Of a stretch of 64,000 bases of DNA, positions 14,264 to 21,791 are shown piece by piece. The notes under the pieces are model-generated. The model made no database searches and was not told where the DNA came from. It saw nothing but the letters and a program-made list of their open reading frames with translations. The position numbers and the translations under genes were made by a program. This DNA comes from Micromonospora sp. WMMD961 (GTDB lineage Bacteria; Actinomycetota; Actinomycetes; Mycobacteriales; Micromonosporaceae): assembly GCF_029626145.1 (NCBI RefSeq), contig NZ_JARUBJ010000002.1, forward strand, positions 6,830,501-6,894,500, given 5' to 3'. Positions within the stretch are counted from its first letter, which is position 1. Each line of letters opens with the position of its first letter.

Positions 14264-15193
14264 ATGGCGTACGTGGACGCGGAGATCGCGAGCCAACCCG
14301 ACTGCTGGCGGGAGGCGGCCGAGCTGGCCGGTGTCGTCCATGGCGACCTGCCGCGCCCCGGCGAACGAGTCGCCGTCGTCGGTTGCGGCACGTCGTGGTT
14401 CATGGCCATGGCGTACGCGGCCCGCCGCGAGCAGGCCGGCCAGGGTGAGACCGACGCGTTCCAGGCGTCCGAGTTCCCCGCCGGCCGCCACTACGACCGG
14501 TTGATCGCGATCACCCGCTCCGGCTGCACCACCGAGGTGGTGGAACTGCTCGCCGCGCTGCGCGGGCGGACACCCACCACAGTCATCGTCGGCGACCCGG
14601 CGTCCCCGGCGGTCGACCTCGCCACCGCCGCGGTGACCATGCCCTTCGCCGACGAGCGGTCGGTGGTGCAGACCCGCTTCGCGACCACCGCGCTGGCCCT
14701 GCTCCGGGCCCACCTCGGCGATCCGGTGACCGCGCTCGCCGCCGACGCCGAGGTGGCGGTGCGTTCGCCGCTGCCGATCGACCCGGCCCTCATCGGGCAG
14801 GTCACCTTCCTCGGTCGGGGGTGGACGATCGGGCTGGCCCAGGAGGCGGCGCTGAAGTGCCGCGAAACGGCGATCTTCTGGGCCGAGGCGTACCCGGCGA
14901 TGGACTACCGCCACGGGCCCATCTCGGTCGCCGCGCCCGGCCGGCTGGTGTGGGCGTTCGGCGAACTGCCCGACGGTCTGCCTGAGGACGTGGCCGCCAC
15001 CGGCGCGGCTTTCGTGCACAGCCGCACCCATGGTTGGCGCACGGTGTTGGGTAGCTGGTCCGCCGGTCGTACCCCGGTCGACCCGATGGCCGACCTGATC
15101 CTGGCACAACGCTTCGCGGTCGCGCTGGCGACCAGCCGGGGCCTCGACCCGGACGCGCCCCGGCACCTGAGCCGGTCGGTGGTGCTGGCGTGA
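14264..15193 (+). CDS. SIS-domain amino-sugar isomerase/deaminase (NagB-II/AgaS-like)
   Basis: A 309-residue protein from ATG 14264 with GAGGAG 6 bp upstream. It has two SIS domains like the isomerase half of GlmS: VAVVGCGTSWFMAMAYAARR and ITRSGCTTEVVELLAAL in the first, then ALKCRETAIFWAEAYPAMDYRHGP in the second, with the conserved E-A-Y..RHGP. No glutaminase domain is present. In an operon with a ROK kinase and NagA, and with no NagB of the classical fold, it most likely converts glucosamine-6-phosphate to fructose-6-phosphate plus ammonia, as reported for NagB-II enzymes. An AgaS-like role with galactosamine is the alternative. Confidence 0.8.
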   Translation: MAYVDAEIASQPDCWREAAELAGVVHGDLPRPGERVAVVGCGTSWFMAMAYAARREQAGQGETDAFQASEFPAGRHYDRLIAITRSGCTTEVVELLAALRGRTPTTVIVGDPASPAVDLATAAVTMPFADERSVVQTRFATTALALLRAHLGDPVTALAADAEVAVRSPLPIDPALIGQVTFLGRGWTIGLAQEAALKCRETAIFWAEAYPAMDYRHGPISVAAPGRLVWAFGELPDGLPEDVAATGAAFVHSRTHGWRTVLGSWSAGRTPVDPMADLILAQRFAVALATSRGLDPDAPRHLSRSVVLA

Positions 15194-16239
15194 GCGACGC
15201 CGTGGACGCCGACCGCGTGGTCGTCGCGCTGGACGTCGGTGGCACCGGCATGAAGTGTGCCCTGGTCCGGCCGGACGGCGTGGTGGTACGCACCGAGCGG
15301 CACCCCACCGACGCCGGACGCGGCCCGGCGGCCGTGGTCGCCACCGTCCTGGACGTGGCCGAAGGGCTCGCCGACAAGGCCCGCGCCGACGGCCTCACCC
15401 CGATCGCGGTCGGCATCGCCGTCCCCGGGGTGGTGGACGAGGCACGCGGGGTCGCGGTCTGGTCGGCGAACGTGGGCTTCCGGGACGTACCCCTGCGGGA
15501 CCTGGCGGTGCGACGGCTCGGCCTGCCGACGGCGCTCGGCCACGACGTGCGGGTCGGCGGTCTCGCCGAGGCTCGGCTCGGTGCCGGGCGCGGTGCCGGG
15601 CACGTGCTGTTCGTGGCGATCGGCACCGGCATCGCCGCCGCGCACGTCGTGGATGGCCAGGCCGCTGTGGGCGCGCACGGCGCTGCCGGGGAGATCGGCC
15701 ACATCCTGGTCCGGCCGGACGGCCCGCGCTGCGGCTGCGGCCGACCCGGCTGCCTGGAGGCGGTCGCCTCGGCCGCGGCGGTCGGACGCCGCTACGCCGA
15801 GCTTGCCGGCGCGGCTGCCGAGCTTGCCGGCGCAGCCGCCGAGCTTGCCGGCGCGGCTGCCGACGCTCCGGTGTCAGCCGCCGAGCTTGCCGGCGCGGCT
15901 GCCCACGCTCCGGTGTCAGCCGCCGAGGTGGCCGAGCGGGCCGCCGCCGGCGAACCACTCGCCGGCCAGGTCTGGCAGGAGACGGTCGAGGCACTCGCCG
16001 ACGGCCTGGCCAGCGGGCAGGCGCTGTTCGACGTGGCGACGATCGTGCTCGGCGGTGGCCTCGCCCAGGCCGGGGATCGGCTGCTGACCCCGCTGCGGGC
16101 GGCGCTGCACGAGCGGATGACCTTCCACCGGGAGCCGCAACTGGTCGCGGCAGCCCTCGGCGACGAGGCCGGCTGCCTCGGTGCCGCCCTGCTCGCAATG
16201 GACGCCGTACGCGGCCACGACCACCAGGAGATGCGATGA
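15190..16239 (+). CDS. ROK family sugar kinase, probably N-acetylglucosamine kinase
   Basis: A 349-residue kinase from GTG 15190, overlapping the previous stop by GTGA. The N-terminal ATP motif reads VVALDVGGTGMKCALV. There is an acidic active-site region GHDVRVGGLAEARLGAG, the phosphate-binding VAIGTGIAAAHVVDG, GEIGHILV and the ROK zinc motif CGCGRPGCLEAVAS near 180. Immediately after the zinc motif, residues about 203-247 are an Ala-rich expansion of AELAGAA units not found in typical ROK kinases of about 300 residues. Gene order places it before nagA and after the isomerase, so it should phosphorylate GlcNAc imported without a phosphotransferase system. Confidence 0.86.
   Translation: MSDAVDADRVVVALDVGGTGMKCALVRPDGVVVRTERHPTDAGRGPAAVVATVLDVAEGLADKARADGLTPIAVGIAVPGVVDEARGVAVWSANVGFRDVPLRDLAVRRLGLPTALGHDVRVGGLAEARLGAGRGAGHVLFVAIGTGIAAAHVVDGQAAVGAHGAAGEIGHILVRPDGPRCGCGRPGCLEAVASAAAVGRRYAELAGAAAELAGAAAELAGAAADAPVSAAELAGAAAHAPVSAAEVAERAAAGEPLAGQVWQETVEALADGLASGQALFDVATIVLGGGLAQAGDRLLTPLRAALHERMTFHREPQLVAAALGDEAGCLGAALLAMDAVRGHDHQEMR
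15796..15930. repeat. in-frame tandem repeat inside the ROK kinase gene
   Basis: Three 21-bp units with the pattern GAGCTTGCCGGCGCGGCTGCC begin near 15799. Two longer units follow that add GACGCTCCGGTGTCAGCCGC and repeat GAGCTTGCCGGCGCGGCTGC. All units are multiples of three and encode AELAGAA or DAPVSAAELAGAA. This is a coding minisatellite, so the insert length may vary between strains. Confidence 0.85.
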
Positions 16240-17345
16240 CCCTACGGGTAAACGGCCGCGTGGTGACCCCTACCGGTGTCATCCGACAGGGCTGCGTCGA
16301 GTGGGACGGGGATCGGATCACCGCGGTCGCCGAGTATCCGACGGTCCGTGACGGGCACTGGATCCTGCCGGGCTTCGTCGACATGCACACGCATGGCGGC
16401 GGCGGCCACACCTTCACCACCGGGGACGCCGACGAGGCCCGGGCGGCGGCCGACTTCCACCTCGCGCACGGCACTACCACCGTGCTGGCGAGCCTGGTCA
16501 GCGCACCCTTCGAGTTGATGCGCTCGGCCACCGAGGCGTTCGCCCCGCTGGCGGAGGAGGGTGTGCTGGCGGGTGTCCACTTCGAAGGGCCCTACCTCTC
16601 CGAGACGCGTTGTGGCGCGCAGAACCCGGAGTACCTCCGCGACCCGTCGACCGACGAGCTGGCCGAACTCATCAAGCTGGGCCGGGGCGCGGTCCGGATG
16701 GTCACCCTCGCCCCGGAACGTGACGGTGCGCTGGAGGCGATCAAGCTGCTCACCTCGCAGCGGGTGGTGGCGGCGGTCGGCCACACCGACGCCACGTACG
16801 AGCAGACCCGGGCCGCCGTCGCCGCCGGCGCCAGCGTCGGCACCCACCTGTTCAACGGCATGCGACCGGTGCACCACCGTGAGCCGGGCCCGGTGGTGGC
16901 CCTGCTCGACGCGCCCACCGTGATCTGTGAGCTGATCGCTGACGGGGTACACCTGCACGACGGGATGCTGACCTTTGTCGCCGCGACCGCCGGGCCGGAC
17001 CGGGCCGCGCTGATCACCGACGCGATGGCCGCCGCCGGCATGCCCGACGGCGAGTACGAACTGGGTGGTCAGGCCGTCGCAGTTGCCGACGGGGTGGCCC
17101 GACTCGCTCGCGACGGCGCGATCGCCGGGAGCACCCTGACCATGGACGCCGCGCTGCGGCACGCCGTGACTGCCGGAATTCCGATCGCCGACGCGGCACG
17201 GATGGTGGCCACCACCCCGGCCCGGGCCATCGGCCTGGGTGACCGGGTCGGGGCCCTCCAGGTGGGCCTACGCGCGGACCTGGTGGTGCTGGACGACGAC
17301 CTCAACGTGGTGCGGGTGCTGCGCGGCGGCTCCTGGGTGAACTGA
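16236..17345 (+). CDS. nagA: N-acetylglucosamine-6-phosphate deacetylase
   Basis: A 369-residue amidohydrolase from ATG 16236, overlapping the ROK stop by ATGA. Family motifs are complete: DMHTHGGGG near 48, HFEGPYLSE near 114 with the metal-binding Glu, VGHTDATY near 182, GTHLFNGM near 202 for substrate and metal His, and LITDAM near 260 with the catalytic Asp. It removes acetate from GlcNAc-6-phosphate to give glucosamine-6-phosphate, which the SIS protein of the same operon can use. Length is normal. It ends the operon; a hairpin at 17409-17428 follows. Confidence 0.95.
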   Translation: MTLRVNGRVVTPTGVIRQGCVEWDGDRITAVAEYPTVRDGHWILPGFVDMHTHGGGGHTFTTGDADEARAAADFHLAHGTTTVLASLVSAPFELMRSATEAFAPLAEEGVLAGVHFEGPYLSETRCGAQNPEYLRDPSTDELAELIKLGRGAVRMVTLAPERDGALEAIKLLTSQRVVAAVGHTDATYEQTRAAVAAGASVGTHLFNGMRPVHHREPGPVVALLDAPTVICELIADGVHLHDGMLTFVAATAGPDRAALITDAMAAAGMPDGEYELGGQAVAVADGVARLARDGAIAGSTLTMDAALRHAVTAGIPIADAARMVATTPARAIGLGDRVGALQVGLRADLVVLDDDLNVVRVLRGGSWVN

Positions 17346-17408
17346 CCGTTACTGCCCTCGCTGAGAGCCAGGCCGCTACCGATCGCGCCTGGTGCCCCGC
17401 CTGTCGAG

Positions 17409-17428
17409 CTGCCCCACATCCGGGGCAG
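17409..17428 (+). terminator. hairpin after nagA
   Basis: CTGCCCC at 17409-17415 pairs with GGGGCAG at 17422-17428 around a 6-base loop, 64 bases after the nagA stop. There is no U tract, but stem strength and position suit a terminator for the amino-sugar operon. Confidence 0.55.
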
Positions 17429-17444
17429 ACCAGGCGCGCGAGCA

Positions 17445-17567
17445 GCCTTTGGAGCTGAATCGTCTACGACATCGGGCTCGTCACCGGCGTGCCCGGCCAC
17501 CGGCCGACCCGACCGACCCACCCCAACCGACCAGGACTGAATCGTCTACGACATCAGCTCCAAAGGC
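17445..17567. repeat. 123-bp intergenic element with inverted ends and internal direct repeats
   Basis: GCCTTTGGAGCTGA at 17445-17458 is the exact inverted match of 17554-17567. Inside, CTGAATCGTCTACGACATC is repeated directly at 17455-17473 and 17537-17555. No ORF of note lies within. The layout resembles a small non-autonomous or dispersed intergenic repeat; no transposase and no clear target-site duplication are visible. Confidence 0.6.
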
Positions 17568-17619
17568 AGCCGCCAGATAGTCGGGGCGCCGAACCGACGA
17601 GGCAACCGTGAGAGGCCAG

Positions 17620-17640
17620 GCCCGGACGACCAGGCCGGGC
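17620..17640 (-). terminator. hairpin after the DUF4032 gene
   Basis: GCCCGG at 17620-17625 pairs with CCGGGC at 17635-17640 across a 9-base loop. It begins 7 bases beyond the stop of the minus-strand gene ending at 17647, a position suited to a terminator. Confidence 0.5.
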
Positions 17641-17646
17641 GGAGTC

Positions 17647-18870
17647 TCAGTTGAGGCTGGGGACGTCCACGCCGAGGATGGCCTGCTCGTCGGGGCGGTG
17701 CACCAGCACGTCGCTCAGGTACGACTGGACCGCGTGGCGCATCCCGACGTCCCGGCCGGCCTGCTCGGAGAGCAGCCACTTGTGCTCGATGATCTGCGCG
17801 AACAGCTCCTGCGGCTCCAACTTGCGACGCAGGTGCGCGGGAACGGCCCGGACCACCGGCTCGAAGACCTCGGTGAGCCAGCGGTGGGCGGCCTGCTGCT
17901 CGTCGATCAGGTCGCTCTCCGCCCGGTAGGCGTCCAGGTCGTTGAGCAGCTTGCGCGCCTGGTTCTCCTCGGCGTCCAGACCGGTCAGCCGCAGCAGCCG
18001 CCGGGTGTGGTAGCCGGCGTCCACCACCTTCGGCCGCACCAGGAAACGCCCGTCGTCGATGGACGACATGGCCACCTCAGCCACGTCGAAGCCCAGCTCG
18101 TTGAGGCGGCGGATCCGGCCCTCGATGTCGTGCCGGGCCTCCCGTTCGACGGCCTGCTCGTAGGTGATCTCGTGCCACAGCCGCTCGTAGCGCTGCACGA
18201 CCTCCTCGCAGACCACCTCCGGGTCGATGGACTCGTGCAGCAGACCGGCGGCCTGCAGGTCCAACGCCTCGCCGAAGATGTTCACCCGGGCGATCTCCAG
18301 GTCCTCACCGCGCTGACCGTTGGAGAGCGAGTTGTGCAACGCGCCGGTCTCCGCGTCCACCAGGTAGGCGGCGAACGCACCCGCGTCCCGACGGAACAGC
18401 GTGTTCGACAGCGAGCAGTCGCCCCAGAAGAACCCGGTCAGGTGCATCCGCACGATCAGGGCGGCGAGCGCGTCGAGCAGCCGGCTCATCGTCTCCGGTC
18501 GCAGGGTGTGCGAGAAGAGCGCACGGTACGGCAGCGAGAACTGGAGGTGCCGGGTGATCAGCACGGATTCGAGGGGCTCCCCGTCGTCGGTCTGCCGATC
18601 GGCGACGACCGCTACCGCCTCCACCGAGGGGAAGTCGATCCGCTCCAGGGCCCGGAGCAGGTCGTACTCCCGCTCGGCGATCCGCTCGCGGGTCTCCTTG
18701 AACGCGTAGACATAGTCACCGAGCCGGACGAACCGGACGATGTGTCGGGAGATGCCCTGCGGCAGTGCCACCAGGTGTTGGGCAGGCCACTCCTCCAGCG
18801 GAGTCGACCAGGGCAGGTCGAGCAGCGCCGGGTCCACGAGGGCAGACGTGATCCGCACGGGCACAAGCAT
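17647..18870 (-). CDS. DUF4032 protein with kinase-like N-terminal part
   Basis: A 407-residue soluble protein. The N-terminal 230 residues have protein-kinase-like features: an ATP-strand Lys in YAFKETRERIAEREY, a catalytic-loop-like FFWGDCSLSNTLF (GDC in place of HRD) and VDAETG where DFG is expected. The DUF4032 domain follows, with WHEITYEQAVEREARHDIEGRIRRLNELGFDVAEV and a C-terminal helical region. This arrangement is conserved across actinobacteria, but no function is established. The loss of canonical HRD and DFG suggests either a divergent small-molecule kinase of the LPS-kinase type or a pseudokinase. It is divergent from the PAP2 gene with a 90-base gap. Confidence 0.83.
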   Translation of the reverse strand: MLVPVRITSALVDPALLDLPWSTPLEEWPAQHLVALPQGISRHIVRFVRLGDYVYAFKETRERIAEREYDLLRALERIDFPSVEAVAVVADRQTDDGEPLESVLITRHLQFSLPYRALFSHTLRPETMSRLLDALAALIVRMHLTGFFWGDCSLSNTLFRRDAGAFAAYLVDAETGALHNSLSNGQRGEDLEIARVNIFGEALDLQAAGLLHESIDPEVVCEEVVQRYERLWHEITYEQAVEREARHDIEGRIRRLNELGFDVAEVAMSSIDDGRFLVRPKVVDAGYHTRRLLRLTGLDAEENQARKLLNDLDAYRAESDLIDEQQAAHRWLTEVFEPVVRAVPAHLRRKLEPQELFAQIIEHKWLLSEQAGRDVGMRHAVQSYLSDVLVHRPDEQAILGVDVPSLN

Positions 18871-18960
18871 GACGCCTCGCCCCCCGCATCCGCCTCACAT
18901 CGTGGTTGGGCCCACAGCGCCGAACACCCCGGCCTCGCACCGGGCCGGTAGCGTGGTCGC

Positions 18961-19728
18961 GTGTTCAAACCCACGGCGGTACGACGTGACCTGCGGCTAC
19001 GGCCCGTCCGCCCGGCCGGCTGGTGGTTCGACGCCCTCCTGCTGGTCGGATTGGTGGGGTTGACGGTGGCGCTCGCCGCCGGCCAACTCTTCGGGTTGGA
19101 CCGGGCGGTCGCCGACTGGGCCGACGCGCATCGACCGACCGCCGCGTACTGGGTCGCCCGGGTGCTGAACTTCCTCGGCCAGGGCACCCCGCTGACCCTG
19201 ATAGGCGCTGGGCTGGGCGTGCTGCTGGCCGTCCGGCTGCGATCGGTGCGGCCGATCCTGCTGCCGGTGGTCGGGTTCGTGATCACCACCTTCACGATCG
19301 GTCCGCTGAAGGTCTGGACTGCACGGGCGGCACCGAGCGCCAGCGTCAAGGAGCCTTTCCTGTCGCCCGAGCAGACCCTGCCGCTGTTCCACGACGACCT
19401 GCCGGTGCGATTCGCCCAGTCCTACCCTTCGGGGCACGTCGCCAACGCCATCGTCTGGTACGGCGTCATCGCGCTGCTGCTCGCCCCGCTGGCCCGCAGC
19501 TTCGGCCGGCAACTCCCGAGCCGGCTGGTCACCGTGATCCGCATCGTGCCCCCGCTGGTGGTCCTCACCACGACCACCTACCTGGGTTGGCACTGGCTTA
19601 CCGACTCGGTGGCCGGGCTGCTGCTGGGTCTGCTCCTGGACCGGCTGCTGCACCGGGTGCCCTGGGACGATCTGCCGCTCCCCGGCCGGCTACGCGAATG
19701 GGACCGGCCGTTCACGTCGTACCCCTAG
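18961..19728 (+). CDS. PAP2-family membrane protein with altered active-site arginines
   Basis: A 255-residue integral membrane protein from GTG 18961 with about six TM helices. Motif 2 (SYPSGHVANAI) and the motif 3 His-Asp (WHWLTD) are present. Motif 1 reads KVWTARAAP, where the arginine before proline is Ala, and motif 3 has Thr where the SR arginine is expected. Both substitutions hit phosphate-binding residues of PAP2 phosphatases, so lipid phosphatase activity is doubtful; a divergent phosphotransferase is possible. The APC permease gene begins 11 bases downstream and is probably co-transcribed. Confidence 0.8.
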   Translation: MFKPTAVRRDLRLRPVRPAGWWFDALLLVGLVGLTVALAAGQLFGLDRAVADWADAHRPTAAYWVARVLNFLGQGTPLTLIGAGLGVLLAVRLRSVRPILLPVVGFVITTFTIGPLKVWTARAAPSASVKEPFLSPEQTLPLFHDDLPVRFAQSYPSGHVANAIVWYGVIALLLAPLARSFGRQLPSRLVTVIRIVPPLVVLTTTTYLGWHWLTDSVAGLLLGLLLDRLLHRVPWDDLPLPGRLREWDRPFTSYP

Positions 19729-19739
19729 GGTTTCGGCCC

Positions 19740-20978
19740 GTGGACCAACTGGCGCGGCGGCTCGGCGTACCCGATGCGGTTGTCATCGGTTTGGGCTCGA
19801 TGCTCGGTGCGGGCGTCTTCGTGGTCTTCGGCCCGGCGGTGGCGGCGGCCGGCGGCGCCGGGCTGCTGCCTGCGCTGGTGCTGGCCGGTTTCATCGCCTT
19901 CTGCAACGCGACCAGTTCGGCGCGGCTGGCGGCCCGTTTCCCGGAGTCGGGTGGCACCTACGTCTACGGCCGGGAGCGTCTCGGGCCGTTCGCCGGGTTC
20001 CTGGCCGGCTGGGGGTTCGTGGTCGGCAAGACGGCGAGCTGCGCGGCGATGGCGTTGACCATCGGGGCGTACCTGTGGCCGGGGCAGGCCCGACTGGTCG
20101 CGGTCGGCGCGGTGCTCGCGGTGACCGCTGTGAACCTACGCGGCATCGGCAAGACGGCCACCGCCACGAAGCTGCTGGTCGCGCTCGTGCTCGCGGTGCT
20201 GACAGTGGTCACGGTCGTCGGCGTGGCAGGTGGACCGGTGCGCCTAGACCGGCTGGGCGAGCCCGGAGGATCCGCCCGGGGCGTGCTGACCGCCGCCGGG
20301 CTGCTGTTCTTCGCCTTCGCCGGGTACGCCCGGATCGCCACGCTCGGCGAGGAGGTCCGCGACCCACGGCGGACCATCCCCCGTGCGGTGCCGCTGGCCC
20401 TCGGGCTGGTGTTCGCGGTCTACCTGGTGCTGGCCATGGTGACGCTGGGCGTGCTCGGCGCCGACCGGCTGGCCGGGTCCGCCGCGCCCCTGGTCGACGT
20501 GGTGACCGCCGCCGGGCTGCCCGGCCTGGCCTGGGTGGTCCGCGCCGGGGCCACGATCGCGGTCGTCGGCGTGCTGTTGTCGCTGGTCGCCGGGGTGGGC
20601 CGGACCACCCTCGCGATGGCCCGCCGCCGCGACCTGCCCGGCGCGCTGGCCGCCGTGCACCCGGTGCACCAGGTGCCGCACCGGGCCGAGCTGGCCGTGG
20701 CCGCCGTGGTGATCGTGGTGGTGCTGCTCGGCGACGTGCGACAGGCGATCGGCTTCTCCAGCTGCACGGTGCTGGTCTACTACGCGATCACCAACGCGGC
20801 GGCGCTCACGCTGGGTAGGGAGTCTGGTCGTCGACTGCCGGTGCAGGTACTCGCCGGCCTGGGGCTGGCCGGGTGTCTGCTGCTCGCGGTCAACCTGCCC
20901 GTGACCAGCGTGCTCGCGGGGTTCGGTGTGCTCGCGGCCGGTGCCGCCTGGTACGCGCTGCGCCTCGCGCGCCGGTGA
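19740..20978 (+). CDS. APC family amino acid/polyamine permease
   Basis: A 412-residue membrane protein. GTG 19740 (VDQLARRLGVPDAVVIGLGSMLGAG) gives the normal N-terminus for the family; the frame is open further upstream only within the PAP2 gene. TM1 has the unwound GSMLGAGVFVVFGPA substrate site, followed by PESGGTYVYGRERLG and FFAFAGYARIATLGEEVRDPRR, both typical of the APC superfamily. Eleven or twelve hydrophobic segments are visible. It probably imports an amino acid by proton symport; the substrate is not predicted. The gene end overlaps a bidirectional hairpin. Confidence 0.9.
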   Translation: MDQLARRLGVPDAVVIGLGSMLGAGVFVVFGPAVAAAGGAGLLPALVLAGFIAFCNATSSARLAARFPESGGTYVYGRERLGPFAGFLAGWGFVVGKTASCAAMALTIGAYLWPGQARLVAVGAVLAVTAVNLRGIGKTATATKLLVALVLAVLTVVTVVGVAGGPVRLDRLGEPGGSARGVLTAAGLLFFAFAGYARIATLGEEVRDPRRTIPRAVPLALGLVFAVYLVLAMVTLGVLGADRLAGSAAPLVDVVTAAGLPGLAWVVRAGATIAVVGVLLSLVAGVGRTTLAMARRRDLPGALAAVHPVHQVPHRAELAVAAVVIVVVLLGDVRQAIGFSSCTVLVYYAITNAAALTLGRESGRRLPVQVLAGLGLAGCLLLAVNLPVTSVLAGFGVLAAGAAWYALRLARR

Positions 20979-20999
20979 CCCGCAGAGGCCACCGGCGCG
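20968..20999. terminator. bidirectional hairpin between convergent permease genes
   Basis: CGCGCCGGTG at 20968-20977 pairs with 20990-20999 around a 12-base loop that contains the APC permease stop codon. The minus-strand ABC permease gene ends at 21006. The hairpin can serve both transcripts. Confidence 0.65.
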
Positions 21000-21005
21000 T
21001 GGGGT

Positions 21006-21791
21006 TCAGCGGCTCAGCCGCCGATAGCGGCGCACCGCCAGCGGGGCGAAGATCGCGATCAGGAGCACCGGCCACAGCACCGCCAGCAGCATGGCGTGCT
21101 CCGCCGGCCAGGAGTCGCCACCCAGGCCCGGGTTGCCGAACAGCGCGCGCATCGCCGCCACGGTGGCCGACAGCGGGTTCCACTCCGAGATCGTGCCGAT
21201 GACCGGTGGCATCAGCTCGGGCGACACGAAGACGTTGGAGATCGCGGTGAGCGGAAACGCGGCCGGGAAGACGATCACGCCGACCGTGTCCGGGTTACGG
21301 ACCAACAGCGCCAGGTAGATCCCGATCCAGGTGATCGCGACTCGGAGCAGCAGGAGCAGCCCGACGGCGAGCAGGGCCTTGCCCACACCGTGTCGCCACT
21401 GCCACCCGACGAGCAGGCCGCAGACCAGCAGGGTGGACATCTCCAACAGCGCGCGGAGCAGGTCGGCCGCACTGCGACCGGTCATCAGGGCGGACCGGGC
21501 CATCGGCATCGACCGGAACCGGTCGACGACGCCTCGGCTGAGGTCCAGCGCCACGCCGGTCGCGGTGGCGCCCAGGCCGTACAGCATCGTCATCACGAAG
21601 ACGCCGGGCAGCAGGAACTCGCGGTAGTTGCCACCGCCGGCCACCTGCATGCCGCTGCCGAACACGTACCCGAAGACCAGCACGAACATGATCGGCAGTG
21701 AGAAGTAGAGGATCAGCTCCTCCGGCGCGCGCACCACGTGGATCATGTTTCGCCTGGTCATCGTCCAACCGTCGGCCACCGCTGCCGTCAT
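21006..21791 (-). CDS. DrrB-like ABC-2 permease
   Basis: A 261-residue membrane protein from ATG 21791, overlapping the ATPase stop as ATGA. Six hydrophobic segments and the family phrases NMIHVVRAPEELILYFSLP and LPGVFVMTMLYGLG match the daunorubicin-resistance DrrB group, as do the central VDRFRSMPMARSALM loop and NVFVSPELMP near the last helices. It forms an exporter with the DrrA-like ATPase. Such pairs export hydrophobic drugs or lipids; the true substrate is unknown. It is the last gene of a three-gene minus-strand unit beginning with an AfsR-type regulator. Confidence 0.9.
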   Translation of the reverse strand: MTAAVADGWTMTRRNMIHVVRAPEELILYFSLPIMFVLVFGYVFGSGMQVAGGGNYREFLLPGVFVMTMLYGLGATATGVALDLSRGVVDRFRSMPMARSALMTGRSAADLLRALLEMSTLLVCGLLVGWQWRHGVGKALLAVGLLLLLRVAITWIGIYLALLVRNPDTVGVIVFPAAFPLTAISNVFVSPELMPPVIGTISEWNPLSATVAAMRALFGNPGLGGDSWPAEHAMLLAVLWPVLLIAIFAPLAVRRYRRLSR

